A stretch of 64,000 nt of DNA from Allacma fusca (taxonomy: Eukaryota; Arthropoda; Collembola; Symphypleona; Sminthuridae), in assembly GCA_947179485.1 (NCBI GenBank), contig OX359245.1:33343067-33407066 (forward strand), in the 5' to 3' direction. The notes beneath the pieces were generated by a model. The model saw only the letters and a program-made list of their open reading frames with translations. It made no database searches and was not told the DNA's origin. Position numbers and translations under genes: made by a program. This document shows, piece after piece, positions 1 to 11,457 of this stretch; the first letter of the stretch is position 1, and each line of letters opens with the position of its first letter.

Positions 1-315
1 TTGGTATCTTAAGTCACTTTATTAATTTAATGAACTTTGACGTCCTCAAGGTACCCTCTGTGACTGCTCGTATTATTACAAGCTGGACTTCAAATAAAAA
101 AACTCAACTATTGTTCAATTTTCTAGATGAAGGCTCAATAATAATTTGACATAAATTAAAATCCTATAAAACATTTGCAGGCCCCTGCAAGCTGGTTTGG
201 CCCGTGCCAACTGAAAACAAGCGGGCTGCGCTATGGTGCGGGCATCAAAAAATATTGATAGGATGGGGAGGGCCGATGTTTCAAACATTTATTTTAGAGT
301 CGGACGGGTTCGGGT
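1..315. other. No gene; edge of an old GC-motif repeat
   Basis: No coding signal was found. From about 177 the sequence becomes rich in GGCCC and CGGG motifs, unlike the AT-rich background. Similar text resumes at 851-930, after the inserted element at 316-850, so an older repeat was probably split by that insertion. Confidence 0.5.
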
Positions 316-850
316 TAGTGGTCGGACCAATTCAGTTCAAAACTAAAAATTTCAGTTCAGTTCAGTTTGGTTCATACAAATTTTGGTGTTTGGACCATAC
401 AAAACTGAATGGTTCGGTTTCAGCTTAAAACTGAAATGAAACGTTTGAACTGATTTTTACGCATGCACAATAAAGCCTGTTTCTGTCATGACGCACTTCT
501 TATTTCTGGCGGTTGCATTTGCCGTGCTATTTATTTATACATATACTAGAACATATATTATATGTATGTACGTGTGCATGTACAAACATATATTATATGT
601 ATGTACGTGTGCATGTACAAACATATATTATATGTATTGTACTTACCAAAAGGGAAACTATTTGCGTTATAGTTTTAACCTGGCGCGTTAAACTGTTTTT
701 AATCAGTTCAGTTCAGTTCATAGAGGAAACTGGACTGAACTGAACCGAAGAATAGCTAACTGAACTGAAATTTTGATTTTCGATTCAGTTCACTTTGTGA
801 ACCAAACTAAACTGAATTTTACGGACCAAACTGAACTCGTCCGACCACTA
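316..850. mobile_element. hAT-type non-autonomous element with AACTG-iterated ends
   Basis: The 535-bp element is bounded by inverted termini beginning TAGTGGTCGGAC. It is flanked by a perfect 8-bp direct repeat GTTCGGGT at 308-315 and 851-858. An 8-bp target duplication with a TAGNG terminus is the hAT signature. Both subterminal regions consist of CAGTT/AACTG iterated many times in both orientations. The interior holds a 35-bp tandem repeat and no transposase reading frame, so it would need a transposase in trans. Confidence 0.85.
551..640. repeat. 35-bp tandem repeat
   Basis: A unit that starts ACATATATTATATGTATG and ends GTGCATGTACAA repeats at 551, 586 and 621 with a period of 35 bp, about 2.5 copies. 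It lies inside the hAT-type element. Each unit contains short palindromes such as ATATATTATAT. Reading frames over it are repeat artefacts. Confidence 0.85.
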
Positions 851-1180
851 GTTCGGGTTACCTATTTACTGGTAAGTTTCGGGTTTGGTTGAGAAATGAC
901 ACGGCGGGCCACACCTTTACGATTGCTGGGGGCAATCATTTCTTGACACCTTGTATGTAAGAAATTAAGCTGGCATTTACTAAACGCATCAGATTATAAT
1001 GATAACATTATATCACACAAAAACCTCTCTGGGATTAGCTCAGTGATGTATCTAGAATTAAAAATGATTGCTAAATAATAATTATGTCCAACATTTAAAT
1101 AGTGTATTCAATGCACGTGCTCTAGATTGACTTAAAACTACAGAGCCAAGTTAACAATTCTTATTTAGGGGAATATTTAC

Positions 1181-2492
1181 CAGGCACTCCGGAACGTCCA
1201 AAAAAGTGGGGGGGACAACAGTTTAAAATTAGTTTTCGTTCCTTTGCTATTGGCCGCATAAACGCATGTATGTACATATGTATAGGATTATACATTATTG
1301 TTCGCTAGTTAGCTCATAGAAATATGCAAAATATAGAACTTTTAATTTTTGTTCCAATTTTTTTAAAAGAACAAATTTTCATAAAAGACACCAACTAAAT
1401 CTCATATATTAGAAACGTTTTCTTACACGCATTAAATACTATAAAAATTTTACTGATTTCAAATAGAGGTATCAAAGAATCATTGAACTGATTGGCGTTC
1501 TATTTCCGGGAATGGTTCAATCTGTTCTTTCATTTTTGGTCTGACATGGTCCAAGTGTAGAAACATTCCTCTAGATCTGTTCCACAATTTTCGTCCAAGG
1601 AACATTCTTAAGTAGATTTACTGGTTTAGAAGTGCATGGCCTTTTGCGTCGGTGAATTTTCTGATGTAAATGTTTCACCAAACAACAATATTTCATGTTA
1701 GTTATTGATATCGTGAAATAAACTCCTTGGGTGTCGTTTTAATACCCAGTTGTAATCTTTTCAATAATATTGGCGTGCTAAAACCTATTGAGTTTATAAA
1801 TTGCTCCAGCAAATTTTTCGTTAAGCTCGTAATACAGGAATGGTATTATCTGTCTGGTCCGACATTTTGGAACAGATTTATTGGCCTGGCATGAATTTGG
1901 AACGAAACTCAAAGCAAAAGTTTCAAAATTTTCAAACTTTTGATCCAGGTCAAGATTTTGGTCTGGAGCAATCATGTTCGGCATACGTAGCGGAAAATAA
2001 TATTCCAAATTTAGCAATAGCAAAGAATAATCACGCTATCACACAATTTCAACCCTGAAAGTATTGCAATACTGGCATAAAATCGTTTGAATAAGTTCAA
2101 AAATCATTATCAAGGATGAAAACGGCAGTTTTAAAAAATCTAATTCGGACAGCAGTTTGACCCACTACTTTCACTACTCAATTTTGGTAGTTACCTAGAT
2201 GAGCCGATCTTCACATGCATGCATATACCAGGATGGAAAAGATATTTATCATTTGAGTAAACATTTTTGTTTAGGAGAGATAGTTTGTTGCGAGTTTTTT
2301 AAATACAACTAACAGCAGTTTGTTAAGGATTGTTAAAAAAATGAAGCTTCATAGGAGTTTTGACATCAAAAAGTTAAGAAAAGGTTAATTTGATTCTTAA
2401 AAGTGGGGGGGACAGCAGTATAGCCTGTCCCTCCCTGAATTTTTTTGGGAGGGACAATGTCCCTCCTGTCCCCCCTTATTCCGGAGTGCCTG
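1181..2492. mobile_element. hAT-type element, TIR CAGGCACTCCGGAA
   Basis: Perfect 14-bp terminal inverted repeats CAGGCACTCCGGAA / TTCCGGAGTGCCTG bound 1312 bp. The flanks are an exact 8-bp duplication ATATTTAC (1173-1180 and 2493-2500). Beside both ends are runs of GGGGGGAC or its complement (1206-1216, 2404-2475). The interior has no credible transposase, and its short ORFs at 1778-2058 overlap on both strands and resemble nothing I know. It is likely a non-autonomous hAT derivative. Confidence 0.88.
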
Positions 2493-2500
2493 ATATTTAC

Positions 2501-3083
2501 AACAACCGAGCTAACTTTAAGTTCAATTATTTGATGACTTATCAAATTTATTAGATTTAAGCTGTACTGTTATAACATGGCAAATTTTTTTGTTCTTAAA
2601 ATATGGAATAACATTACAATAATTAGTAATGCAATGGCAAGTTTCACACATCCAGTCAAAAGGGGGAAAGTTTGGCTCTAGCGAATCCGTCTTAACACTC
2701 AGTGTGTATCAGAGCTATAAAAAGCTGGAGTTTCAAAATCAAAAATTCAATTTTGTCCCCAATAGAAGCTTTACTCGGAAGTCTTACGATACGCAGAAAG
2801 TACCGCGCGTACGCCGATTTTTGCGTACATCTCATCTCAGATTACGTAAAGTACGCTAGATGTGTCGTAAAACTCCCAACTGAAACTCCAATACAGAAAT
2901 CGCAAGACTTTGACGGGTATTTGAAGTCGACCCAATTTTCAGCAATTTCTCTCAAACATTGCACAATTTGCAAAATGACGGGATGAGTATAGTTACTAAG
3001 TAGTAGAAAAATACTTACGTATATCATTGATGTAGCTTTATATGTAAATAAATTAAATTCTTTTTACTAATAATTTTAATAAT
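2501..3083. other. Intergenic, no gene recognised
   Basis: Overlapping short ORFs on both strands between 2629 and 3027 have no recognisable motif. Part of the text (AAGTTTGGCTCTAGCGA.. and ..GCTATAAAAAGCTGGAG near 2668-2731) recurs at 13987-14052, so this is a dispersed repeat fragment, not a gene. Confidence 0.4.
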
Positions 3084-3089
3084 TTTATT
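3084..3089 (-). terminator. Polyadenylation signal AATAAA
   Basis: The minus strand reads AATAAA about 100 nt beyond the stop codon (3191-3193) of the Cys-rich protein exon. Position and orientation suit the 3' end of that transcript. In AT-rich DNA the hexamer also occurs by chance, so the assignment is tentative. Confidence 0.4.
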
Positions 3090-3190
3090 TTTTAAACAAA
3101 CTGTTATAACATAATTCACATATTGGACAATTATTTATGTTACAAACACTTACATTTCATTGTTTTTAAGTAAACTACAGTAATCTTGAA

Positions 3191-3688
3191 CTAAGAAACC
3201 TTAACTTCAATCTTCCCACGCTTGGCCATCTCAAACTTAGTAGAGAGCAGCTGAGTTTGAGGCTTACATCCCATGGCCAATAACCTATTCAAAATAAATA
3301 AATAATCATTATAGATAAATATAAAATAAACTATTAAGGAATATTGCTCAAAGTCAAATTTGTGTAACCTTCAGGGGATCATCCAGCCGACTGTACAATG
3401 AGAATAGTAATTTCATGGGTTTTTTTTATTCAAGAGTACTTACGCTCCATATTCGCAGGCTTGACCGTTCCAGTAGTAGCCATGGGAGCATTTATGACCC
3501 TCTCCGTGCTGACACTGATGACCGTTCCAATAAAAGCCCCCAAAGCAACCACCACTGGAAGCGCATCTGCGACCAGGCTACTTTTCTGGAGAATTGGGGG
3601 GAGCGCACTGATGGCCGTTCCAATGGTAACCATCCATACAATGGTGATCTCCTTGGGGATTACTTTTCACGCAAACTGGCTTCCAATG
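3191..3688 (-). pseudogene. 3' exons of Cys-rich secreted-type protein with YWNG repeats (in-frame stop)
   Basis: There are two exons on the minus strand. The first, 3688-3444, ends at a consensus donor (C|GTAAGT). The last, 3284-3191, follows acceptor TTGAATAG. The join is in phase and gives about 111 codons. The protein is Cys-rich with three repeats, GYHWNGHQC, GFYWNGHQC and GYYWNGQAC, separated by Cys/Gly/His linkers, and a basic tail ending KRGKIEVKVS. Spaced cysteines around a constant WNG core suggest a secreted disulphide-rich domain; I cannot name the family. A TAG at 3578-3580 interrupts the frame, so the copy is either dead or carries a base error. The 5' exons are missing: the hAT-like element starts only 25 bp upstream and may have separated or destroyed them. 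The 3688 boundary uses a weak acceptor and is uncertain. Confidence 0.6.
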
Positions 3689-3736
3689 CTTTCAGTTTTG
3701 ATTAGGTACAAAACAGAGCTTCTAATGGGGCCAATC

Positions 3737-4634
3737 ACTTCGGCTCGAGACAGGGGCCATTAATATCAAGAAATGGATATTTAAAGCTACACTGTCTCTT
3801 ATGAGAAAATCCCTTAACCAACAACCGGCAACAATACTGAGGTGCTCTATGGAAGAGATACTGAAGATCAAGAGCGGAAAATATAGTTGGATTAATAAAG
3901 TAGCCACACTCTTCCTTGAGAATGGACTGCAAGATGAATTCTCCAAAATAAGTGGGGAGTACTTGAACACCAATTTCCAAAAAATTATAGGTAAATACGG
4001 TCAGAAACTAATAGATGCAGATGTGCGGGACATGCTAGAATCTCAAAGTCTAACACACTACAGAATCCTGAAACGGGATGTAAATATCAGTCAAATATAC
4101 CTGGCCAATATACAGTTGAACGCAGTAAAGCTACTACAAAATCTCCGTACTGGATTCCCATACATTTGCGTAAAGGGTAAAAGTCTCAACCTTAGGGGCA
4201 TGTGGCTTTATTGGAAAGGGTCGGAGAAATCCCCTAATTGTGAGTTGTGTAACCTTGATGAACCTGAAGACCTCTTTCACGTCATGTTTAAATGTCCTCA
4301 TTACAAGTCACCCCGTCGCCGCTTCCTACCTAACCTTGAAAAAGTGACAAGAGAAGACTTTATTATCCAACTATTCTCGCCCAAAGTGCAAAAAGAGGAA
4401 CTGATAAATTACTACTATTTCTGGTGTGAAGTACAAAGAACGAGAAATTTCTTCTTTGAATGTATAGACAAAAACTAACTAATTGATAAAATAATTAATC
4501 CTAGACGCCCTTACGATTGTAAGGAAGATTACTCTAATGTGTAAGTTGACTCCCAAAAGAGATGTGAAATTTAAAGGTTGTAACGGCTGAGGCCACTATA
4601 TCGACCAATAAAACCATATTATTATTATTATTAT
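3737..4634 (+). mobile_element. 5'-truncated non-LTR retrotransposon (LINE) inside the hAT-like element
   Basis: The insert is flanked by an exact 14-bp direct repeat TAATGGGGCCAATC (3723-3736 and 4635-4648). It contains the 3' end of a LINE ORF and ends in a short ATT microsatellite tail. This is what target-primed reverse transcription of a truncated transcript leaves. Its target lay inside the terminal region of the surrounding element, so the LINE is the younger insertion. Confidence 0.85.
3738..4478 (+). pseudogene. LINE ORF2 C-terminal fragment with Cys-His knuckle
   Basis: An open frame runs from the LINE's left boundary to the stop at 4476-4478; an internal ATG occurs at 3801. The last 90 residues hold C-x2-C-x8-H-x4-C (CELCNLDEPEDLFHVMFKC) followed by PHY. 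This is the zinc-knuckle tail found after reverse transcriptase in Jockey/R1/RTE-like LINEs. The RT and endonuclease domains are absent because of 5' truncation. The frame is intact, so the copy is fairly young. It is not expected to be functional. Confidence 0.75.
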
Positions 4635-5319
4635 TAATGGGGCCAATCCCGTCCCCGTCCCGATATTTTTTTAAAACCTTTGTCCCCAGTCCCGTCCCGA
4701 CAATCGTGACACGGTGACAAAAATCTGGTCCCCGTCCCGTCCCCAAAAATTTAAAAAAACGTTGTCCCCGGTCTCGTCCTGAAAATCGGGACGTGGAGAA
4801 AAGTTTGTACAAAACATATTTGTACCAAAAACAAAAAACGCATTTACAAAATCGTAGTTACTGGTTTAACTTACCCACAGCACTTGCATTTAAAATTTGA
4901 ACTTTGTTTTGCATGACAACAAAACATAATGCTTGTAAATTGTCGATGTCGAACTTCTTTGTGTCAATTTAAATCCCTCTGCAACGTCAGAATTTTTTTC
5001 TGGATCCTCAGGATCGATTAAAACAATACTTTCGTCACCCATTAGTGAATTTTATATTGCAATAAATCGTGTATTTTTTAAATCGCTAGAATGGCAGCGC
5101 TAAATACAAGTTCGCGCATGAAGTCTTTCAACGGCAAATGGCATAGTCTCCTTATTTTGATGTCATTTGTAAAACTCGGTTTTGTACCGAATCAATCGGA
5201 CCGATTTCAACCACATATCCGTTAAGGTTTACATAGGCAATATAAGATATTCTATAAAATTAATAATATACGTTTTTGAGTTCAGAGCGCAAACTTCAAA
5301 CCGTTATAACAAGTCCCAG

Positions 5320-5850
5320 TCACACCATGATTAACGATAAAAATCATCGCTCAGCGATAATTTGAGGCTTCGCATAGGGTGGCCTCAGCTACCGCAGTCA
5401 AGACAGAACGAATTTCGAGTTTTTTCGAAATTTAAGATATTTTTCCGATAAAACAAGACTTCAACCACATAGTCAATAACCATTACGGTATAGATTACCG
5501 TCATTTGACTTGAAGTCCAAACCTTCAAGAATTTGTTTGACACAAGCAATATCCATAAACAATTTCATTGAAATCCGACCAGTAGTTTTTGAGTAATCGT
5601 GGGGAAGGTCGAAGTAATGCACGAATGTATGGACAAGGCAATTTTACTAGCGAGTTGGCGCCAATTCGAGGCTTCGCGTAGGGTGGTGTCAGCCACCGCC
5701 GTCAAAGTAGGATAAATTTTGAGTTTTTTTTGAAAATTTCCGAATTTGTTTGCAAAAAAACTCGCTATTTTAACTACATTACCAATCGGTGAAATCGTGC
5801 TCACAGAATATTTTACGCATGAGCATTAAAAGCTGAAACGTTATCCTAGT
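5320..5850. repeat. Dispersed repeat with two diverged internal copies
   Basis: A block reading TTTGAGGCTTCGCATAGGG..GCCTCAGCTACCGC recurs in diverged form at about 5655-5710, with related blocks at about 59320-59390 and 60250-60480. Each is followed or preceded by 'caaccacat.. ttgaagt' text. It may be internal sequence of a DNA transposon family or a SINE-like unit. No coding potential was recognised. Confidence 0.5.
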
Positions 5851-6015
5851 TCCCATATGCTTGCTCGACCCATCCCGAAAAAAAATGGGGAAATTTTTTT
5901 TGTTCCCGTTCCGTCCCGAATACGACAATTATTTTGTCATCGGGGACTTCCCGTCCCGGTTCGTCGCGTGTCCCGGCGGGACGTCCCCTTCCCCGGTAGA
6001 AGCTCTGTAAGTACA

Positions 6016-7048
6016 ATATATGGACTACCAAACTAAAAATATATGAACTGAAATCGGTTGACCGACAGCTCAATTGAGCTCAATGAGCGAAGCGATAGGC
6101 GTCGTATGTGTTTGACATGAGTATAAATGTAAAATAGTATCACAGCTGGTTGTGGTAGCACAATTTATTTTTTATGATCGAATATCCTTCTGAAACTATT
6201 CCAAGATAATTGTAGAAACAGATATATTTGTTAACTATAACTAGTTTACATACATTTGTTCAGCGAAATGTACAAACAAATTTGAAACCTAGAAATGTTT
6301 TTGGAAATTTTTCAATATCTCTGGAAACACCGCAAAATTAAATATTTAAAGTGGTTTGCACATCCATATGGTCAGAAGTATGTGTTGATCAAATTTTTCC
6401 GCTGATCTTAATGGCATCAATGACAAAAACTTTATGCCCAAAAGAACAAAAGCGAGATAGCTCCAGGATTGCGTTTGGTGAGAAGAATCCCGTAATTTTT
6501 GGAATTTTGTAAAACTGAGAAATTCGAAATGATAGCTTAATCACTTACGAGGCCAAGATTCGAAATGATTTTCAGATCTACTTCGTCAGGAGGTTGAAAG
6601 CATGGGAGCCTTTGTGTCCACAGGGTAGGAATCGAGGTCATTCCATTATGTCGTTACGCTCATAAAAACTTCAAAAACGTTGCAATATTTGATAACGTGG
6701 TTTTTAAAACACCAATGAACTGTAACGAATATTCTTAGCGGTTACAATCTCTTAAGACTAATTGTATTGGTAAACAAATCTCAACCAGCGAAGTTCCTAA
6801 ACATTTAATGACAGTACCTGTTTTTTGCAATACTTCCATTCAACACTTCTTCACTTTCCAACAAATCAATCTAATGCATACAATCCTACTCAAAATCCAT
6901 TTTATATTTGGCCGTGACTCTAAGCCTGAACGTGAAGACATGTTTTGCTAATCTCTGGGCGACATTTTATATTCTGAGCATTGATCTAATCATTCAGCGG
7001 CTAAACAGTCCCTCCCAGTTCATAACTGGATAAATCCAATTTCCGAAA
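6016..7048. other. Intergenic, no gene supported
   Basis: The sequence is AT-rich. The only coding-like hint is a pair of short minus-strand frames (6641-6549 and 6514-6389) that would need a 34-nt intron. I do not accept it as a gene (see rejected items). Confidence 0.4.
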
Positions 7049-8439
7049 TCATTTAAAAGCCACCAGTAAGCTGACAATCTGGTTAATGACAAAATCCATA
7101 AATTCAGGAGACGAAGTTCGGTCCAATGTATAGAAATTTCCGGCTCTGATTCCGATTACTGGAACTCCTTTCACTACCCTCTCGAAATACTCCTTTTGTT
7201 TGGGATCATTTGTCATAACCATAAACATGATTTGACGTTTCATGGTAATGATATTGTCTTGCACCAAAAAACACCTTCCATAAATAAATTGAAACTGCGA
7301 GGAAACCAATGAAAGTGAGAACAAGTGCAAAATACGGATGATTCTCAATGAAGGTAATTCCGGCGAATAAACCAAAGATAGCTCCAATTAAAAGTAATAT
7401 TTTTACCAAGTAATTCAGGGTGGCGAAGACTTCATTCATTAACTTAATGTCGATCAGCATTTCATACAAGTAACTGCAATATGCAACAACCTCTGAAAAT
7501 GAATGCTGTTTTTCCTCTCTAGAATCAACAAAAGGTAATTTGACCATAAAAAATATAGTTAATTTTACGGAATTGAATATCAGATCTGATCTGTTGTGTA
7601 CCTCATTGACTTACAACTGTACGCCGCAGCCTCGTTACAGATGTATGGAACAGCAAACGATAGAAGGACGTAAGCCCCTACGTAACCAACGGTCATAAGC
7701 TCCCCTAAATCCCAAACCTCAACAATCATCGTGAGTATCAACACCCACCGATTTCTCATATTGTGCGGCAGGGCTGAATAAATTAGATATACCGCTTTGG
7801 GGTCAAGAAGGAAAACCAACAAGCCTCCGACAACAATGAAGTAAATGAAAAACGGCAGAAAAATCATGAATCATCAAAAATCATCTCCAAAATGTCATGG
7901 GTTTTCAAAACATCGATGGGGTGGAATCTAGCCCAACCTGTCGACAAAATAAAACTAATTAAAGTAGTAAACACAGTATAATCACATTTATAATATGATA
8001 TATAATTATATACATATGATATAATATAACATGTACATGTATCAATGTTAACAGGGCTACCTTTGGAATTAGTGACATTTTTACATTTGAAGCGATGGAT
8101 ACGTGTGTATAGAAATGCCAGCTCATCTGTCATGACGACCACTACGTGCATACCAAACTCGTAGATTAAACACATTGCGGAGTACAGTATATGAGCAAAA
8201 AAGTATTTAAGCACAAGGTACTCTTTTGGCCATAGTGCTGTTTGTACCATGCGAAAACATTTGAACAACACAAATTCAAACACAAGAAGTTGTCGAAATA
8301 GCCAAATACCTTTTCGGAATTTTGCCCTCTCTGCACTTGCAATGAGTGTCGAAGTATTTAGCGTAAACGGTATCATGCAGTATCTGCATAGGAAACTTGT
8401 TAGTTTAAAATTTATTTGTAAATCCTCAAAACTAAGCAT
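7049..8439 (-). pseudogene. Gustatory-receptor-like multi-membrane chemoreceptor, two frameshifts
   Basis: Exon 1 is 8439-8061 (ATG at 8439; donor AAAG|GTAGCC). Exon 2 is 7937-7602 and exon 3 is 7518-7049. Exon 1 begins MLSFEDLQINF and holds several hydrophobic segments. Exon 2 contains IFLPFFIYFIVVGG and a run ending YVLLSFAVPYICNEAA. Exon 3 carries LLLIGAIFGLF and YFALVLTFIGFLAVSIYLW, then the tail VVKGVPVIGIRAGNFYTLDR..FVINQIVSLLVAFK. About 400 residues, six to seven hydrophobic helices and this C-terminal layout fit insect-type gustatory/odorant receptors, ligand-gated cation channels of sensory neurons. The frame shifts near 7868 (needs +1 nt) and in a T6 run near 7257 (T5 restores the frame). 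Single-base lesions mean a young pseudogene or homopolymer sequencing errors. Confidence 0.65.
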
Positions 8440-9545
8440 TCCGTTATTAGTAGTACTAATACAAGGAATCAAATTTATCTATTGGTTTCAAAACGATTGA
8501 AACTTAAATAATCTGATTTCGGATTCGATTAAAGTATGTTAATTTTGCGGGTAATAAAAAGCAAGGATTTAGGGCGAAATTATAGCTGGTGACTGAACAA
8601 TGGAAGCTACGTTCTTCATGAAACCGCGTTGTTGAATTACTTACTTCTTGGGTCTAAAAATTCCCTTTTATATGGAGCACTGCTACCCGAAATTTTTTTT
8701 GTTAGTTTGAAATTGTGCTGAAATTTATATACGCGAATCAACCTATATGCATGCCTATTCATACATGTGCATACGTAAACTCAACCAATCAATCCCCAAG
8801 AAGGAACTACGTGCAGATTGAAAATCAACCTGGACGGGTATCTATTGATTTTACAGAAATATAGAAAATGCAGTTAGCTACCCGTATACAGTGTTATTTA
8901 GACTAAGGTGAAAATTGATAAGACGAGGAGAACTGTACGTGCAAATATTGGCGTCTGCGGTGCGCAATTTACAGATAACAAAAATAAAGACAACGATGTG
9001 AAGTGAATAAAATTGATTTCTGTTTGTCACGTTGACATTTAAACCCAATAAAAAATGAGTAAGGGATGTGCCAAAAAGGTACATTTAGTCATCTGTACAT
9101 ATGTATTGTCCATGCATTCTTTTTAAGCCTGCTCTCCATTATTTTCTACTAGCACTGCACAGTAGAGCATCTCGGGTGGTTAAAATTTGCGGGTAAGCCT
9201 GGGCTTCCGTCGGGTACGGGTAAAATTTATTACGCTTGCAAACGGAATAAGCAAAATGTTACGAAGATTTAGTTAGCGGATCAAGTCACCGCCTGCTTTG
9301 ATGGATAACCCTCATTTTACAATAACAACACTGACGCAGTCCAGAGTCTTGATCGGCCAGTACTAAAATTCTATTGCCGATTTTTTTTCAAATCAAATAA
9401 TTTTTAAATAATGACCTTAGCTTCTGAAATACATTTTCTAGTAGTATAATATGTAATAGTTATAATTTAATAGCTGTTAATAGATATTTGGTTTTGTAAC
9501 ACTCAATAAATGTAACATTAACATTTATGTACATATATGTACTGT
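8440..9545. other. Intergenic with fragment of a CGGG-rich repeat
   Basis: No gene was recognised. At 9160-9235 the text CAGTAGAGCATCTCGGGTGG..GCGGGTAAGCC matches in reverse complement the sequence at 43970-44022, so it is one end of a hAT-like family with CGGGTA-rich termini. Confidence 0.45.
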
Positions 9546-9825
9546 TAAGATGTAAAGTTTCCATGACAAATGCGTTAGGTACTTACTCTAACTAAATATT
9601 ATTGGTTCAGATAAGAACTAAGTAAATACTGGAGGTGGGCACGAAGGCGCTCATCTCCATATAAAAATGCTTGCCTCCGAAGGCACAGCAGAGGAGAGTA
9701 ACTTCAGATCTAGAGCTAAACAGAAGCAAGAGACCACGCGTGAGACAAGAACTTTACTGTGTAACCATACTACGCATTATATCAATAAAGGCTATACACG
9801 AGTGAGAATTCCGTATTACTACATA
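9546..9825 (+). mobile_element. Possible solo LTR
   Basis: The stretch starts TGTTAAGATG and ends TTACTACA (TG...CA). It carries a TATA-like box (TATAAAAATG at about 9660) and an AATAAA about 125 bp downstream (about 9784), and is GC-richer than its surroundings. That order of promoter and polyadenylation signal is LTR-like. No convincing 5-bp target duplication and no second LTR were found, so this is tentative. Confidence 0.3.
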
Positions 9826-11270
9826 CGCATCTTATTTTCCGTATCTTGAGACACAAACCCGCAATCCCTCACTCCAAGTGTGTGAATCTCTATTTCTGCT
9901 ACACTTTTTCCCCATCAGCTCATGCTCTCTCTCAATTCCTTTTATAATTCCTATTTTCATTCCTTATTCTCCCTCTTTATTAAATTCCCCTTATTTTCTT
10001 CTATACTCCTCCATAAATTCATAATAACACAATCACGAACCTTGCTACAAACTATGAAATAACACAGCACAGAACTTCTTTAAATACACAATTTGCAATT
10101 TTTACTCGATTTCTAGATGATGTCCTTTGTGTTCTATCCCTAAAAAGGAGTTATAATCAATCATCCCTGATCTGGCCTAATTGTAAGAAGAGAAACTAAA
10201 TGACTCTTTAATTTTTTATACAGCATTGTTTTGCCATATCATGACCACATTCACTTTAAAGTTCAGTAATCTATTCAATGTAATGTTATAGTATTTTCGA
10301 CTGTCACACTACCAGAGTCACACCAAGCGACAAATTTGTTCAAGCTGATGTGTATTACAGAGCTATGTTCAGGTTTATAGCTTGATGGTTTCTCTTTTAC
10401 GTCCATCTGATTGCAGTACTATAGACATGTAAAGATGAGAGATGCAAAAGACAGTAGTAAAGCGTGACAACTCAATGGGTACAGATGTTAAGTTTCAAAT
10501 ACAAATGTTTGTTCGTATTGCCACGATTCGCTCATATAATACATTCATATCAAGGTTAATGGCTAATAGTATATGTATACAAGTTTGGATCTGGAGTGCA
10601 CATTCTTCCCATTTGCTAAAATCATTTCAAATTATTATTATTTTTAAATCTGCTGCATTAAAGTGCCTATACATGCACTAAACGAAATTCCAGTAGTTAA
10701 ATCAAGAGTTACAAAGGTCATTATCTGTAGGATTTTTAATATTCTCAAGATAAATATGAGTGAAAAAAAATTAAATAGGAAAGGGCTTGTTATTATCTCA
10801 CCTTAAGAAATGCGATCATACAAAGATTGATCAAAGCAAATACATACACTCCTTTCCAGTACAAAGAAAAACAGTAGATATCATTGTGTGCTTTCAGCCA
10901 TACCTCGAACGGCTTACATTAAAAGGTTTACATGCAGACCTCAATTCAGCGCGAACCCCATAACCCATATTTTGTACGTTTTTGGGTTGGGCCGGTTGGA
11001 GTACCACACATCTCCTAATTGTGGTACCCACATCCCGTAATCCTTTTAGAGTAAATATAATTATTGAGTATCTGCGCTCCGGATGGTTATTAAAAAAACA
11101 ATGACTACAATTTACTCCAGTGTGTATACGTGGGTTGATATTTATTCTTCACTAATATTCATAGGGACCCGATGAACGTACCCAATAATTTAACCTGAAG
11201 CATACACGTATTTAATCGATCGATACTTATCGTACTAACGATCAATCGCAGTGATGTATGTTAATAATGC
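9826..11270. other. Intergenic, no gene recognised
   Basis: AT-rich with only short unconvincing frames. Nothing I recognise as coding or RNA. Confidence 0.4.
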
Positions 11271-11275
11271 CAGAA

Positions 11276-11457
11276 GAGAACTCTTTATAGTCGCTACCGG
11301 TATAAGCAACTTCTCTCTACAGTCATGAAGTAATCTGGCCCCAGCGATTCTGACGTTTACTGTAATTTTAACTAATTGAATACTCAGTAGTCAACGCTCT
11401 TTATAGTCAACTTTTGTATGCGGTCCCATGCGATGTGACTATAAAGAGGTTTGACTG
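11276..11457. mobile_element. pogo/Tigger-like MITE fragment
   Basis: The right end reads CTATAAAGAGGTTTGACTG followed by TA, and the left part begins CTCTTTATAGTCG. In reverse complement the end is CAGTCAAACCTCTTTATAG, the terminal form of pogo/Tigger MITEs that duplicate TA. The left end is degraded. It is a different subfamily from the CAGTAAAACCTGTATATAATGG elements elsewhere in the window. Confidence 0.55.

Larger units (their letters stand above)
3714..6007. mobile_element. hAT-like element with GGGAC/GTCCC-iterated ends, host of a nested LINE
   Basis: The ends are inverted: CAGAGCTTCTA followed by GTCCC/GGGAC-rich sequence at 3714 and 4636-4810, and its complement ending AGAAGCTCTG at 6007. 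Flanks TAGGTACA (3703-3710) and TAAGTACA (6008-6015) agree at 7 of 8 positions, but three extra A's precede the left end. The GGGAC motif is iterated at 4640-4800 and 5875-5995, with related but rearranged copies at 41890-42345 and 59590-59935. No transposase frame is evident. A LINE fragment at 3737-4634 interrupts it. Confidence 0.65.

Noticed and set aside
1025-1100. tRNA-like A box (GGGATTAGCTCAGTGATG)
   Set aside because: No B box (GGTTCRANNCC) and no acceptor or anticodon stem at the right spacing.
3398-3763. 121-codon plus-strand ORF and a 67-codon minus-frame ORF
   Set aside because: They are shadows of the Cys-rich minus-strand exon, whose YWNG repeats and in-phase splice junction fit far better.
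6389-6641. Minus-strand two-exon ORF (31 + 41 codons)
   Set aside because: The splice consensus looks good and phases match, but the intron would be 34 nt. A direct repeat (ATCATTTCGAAT) spans it and the protein matches nothing I know.
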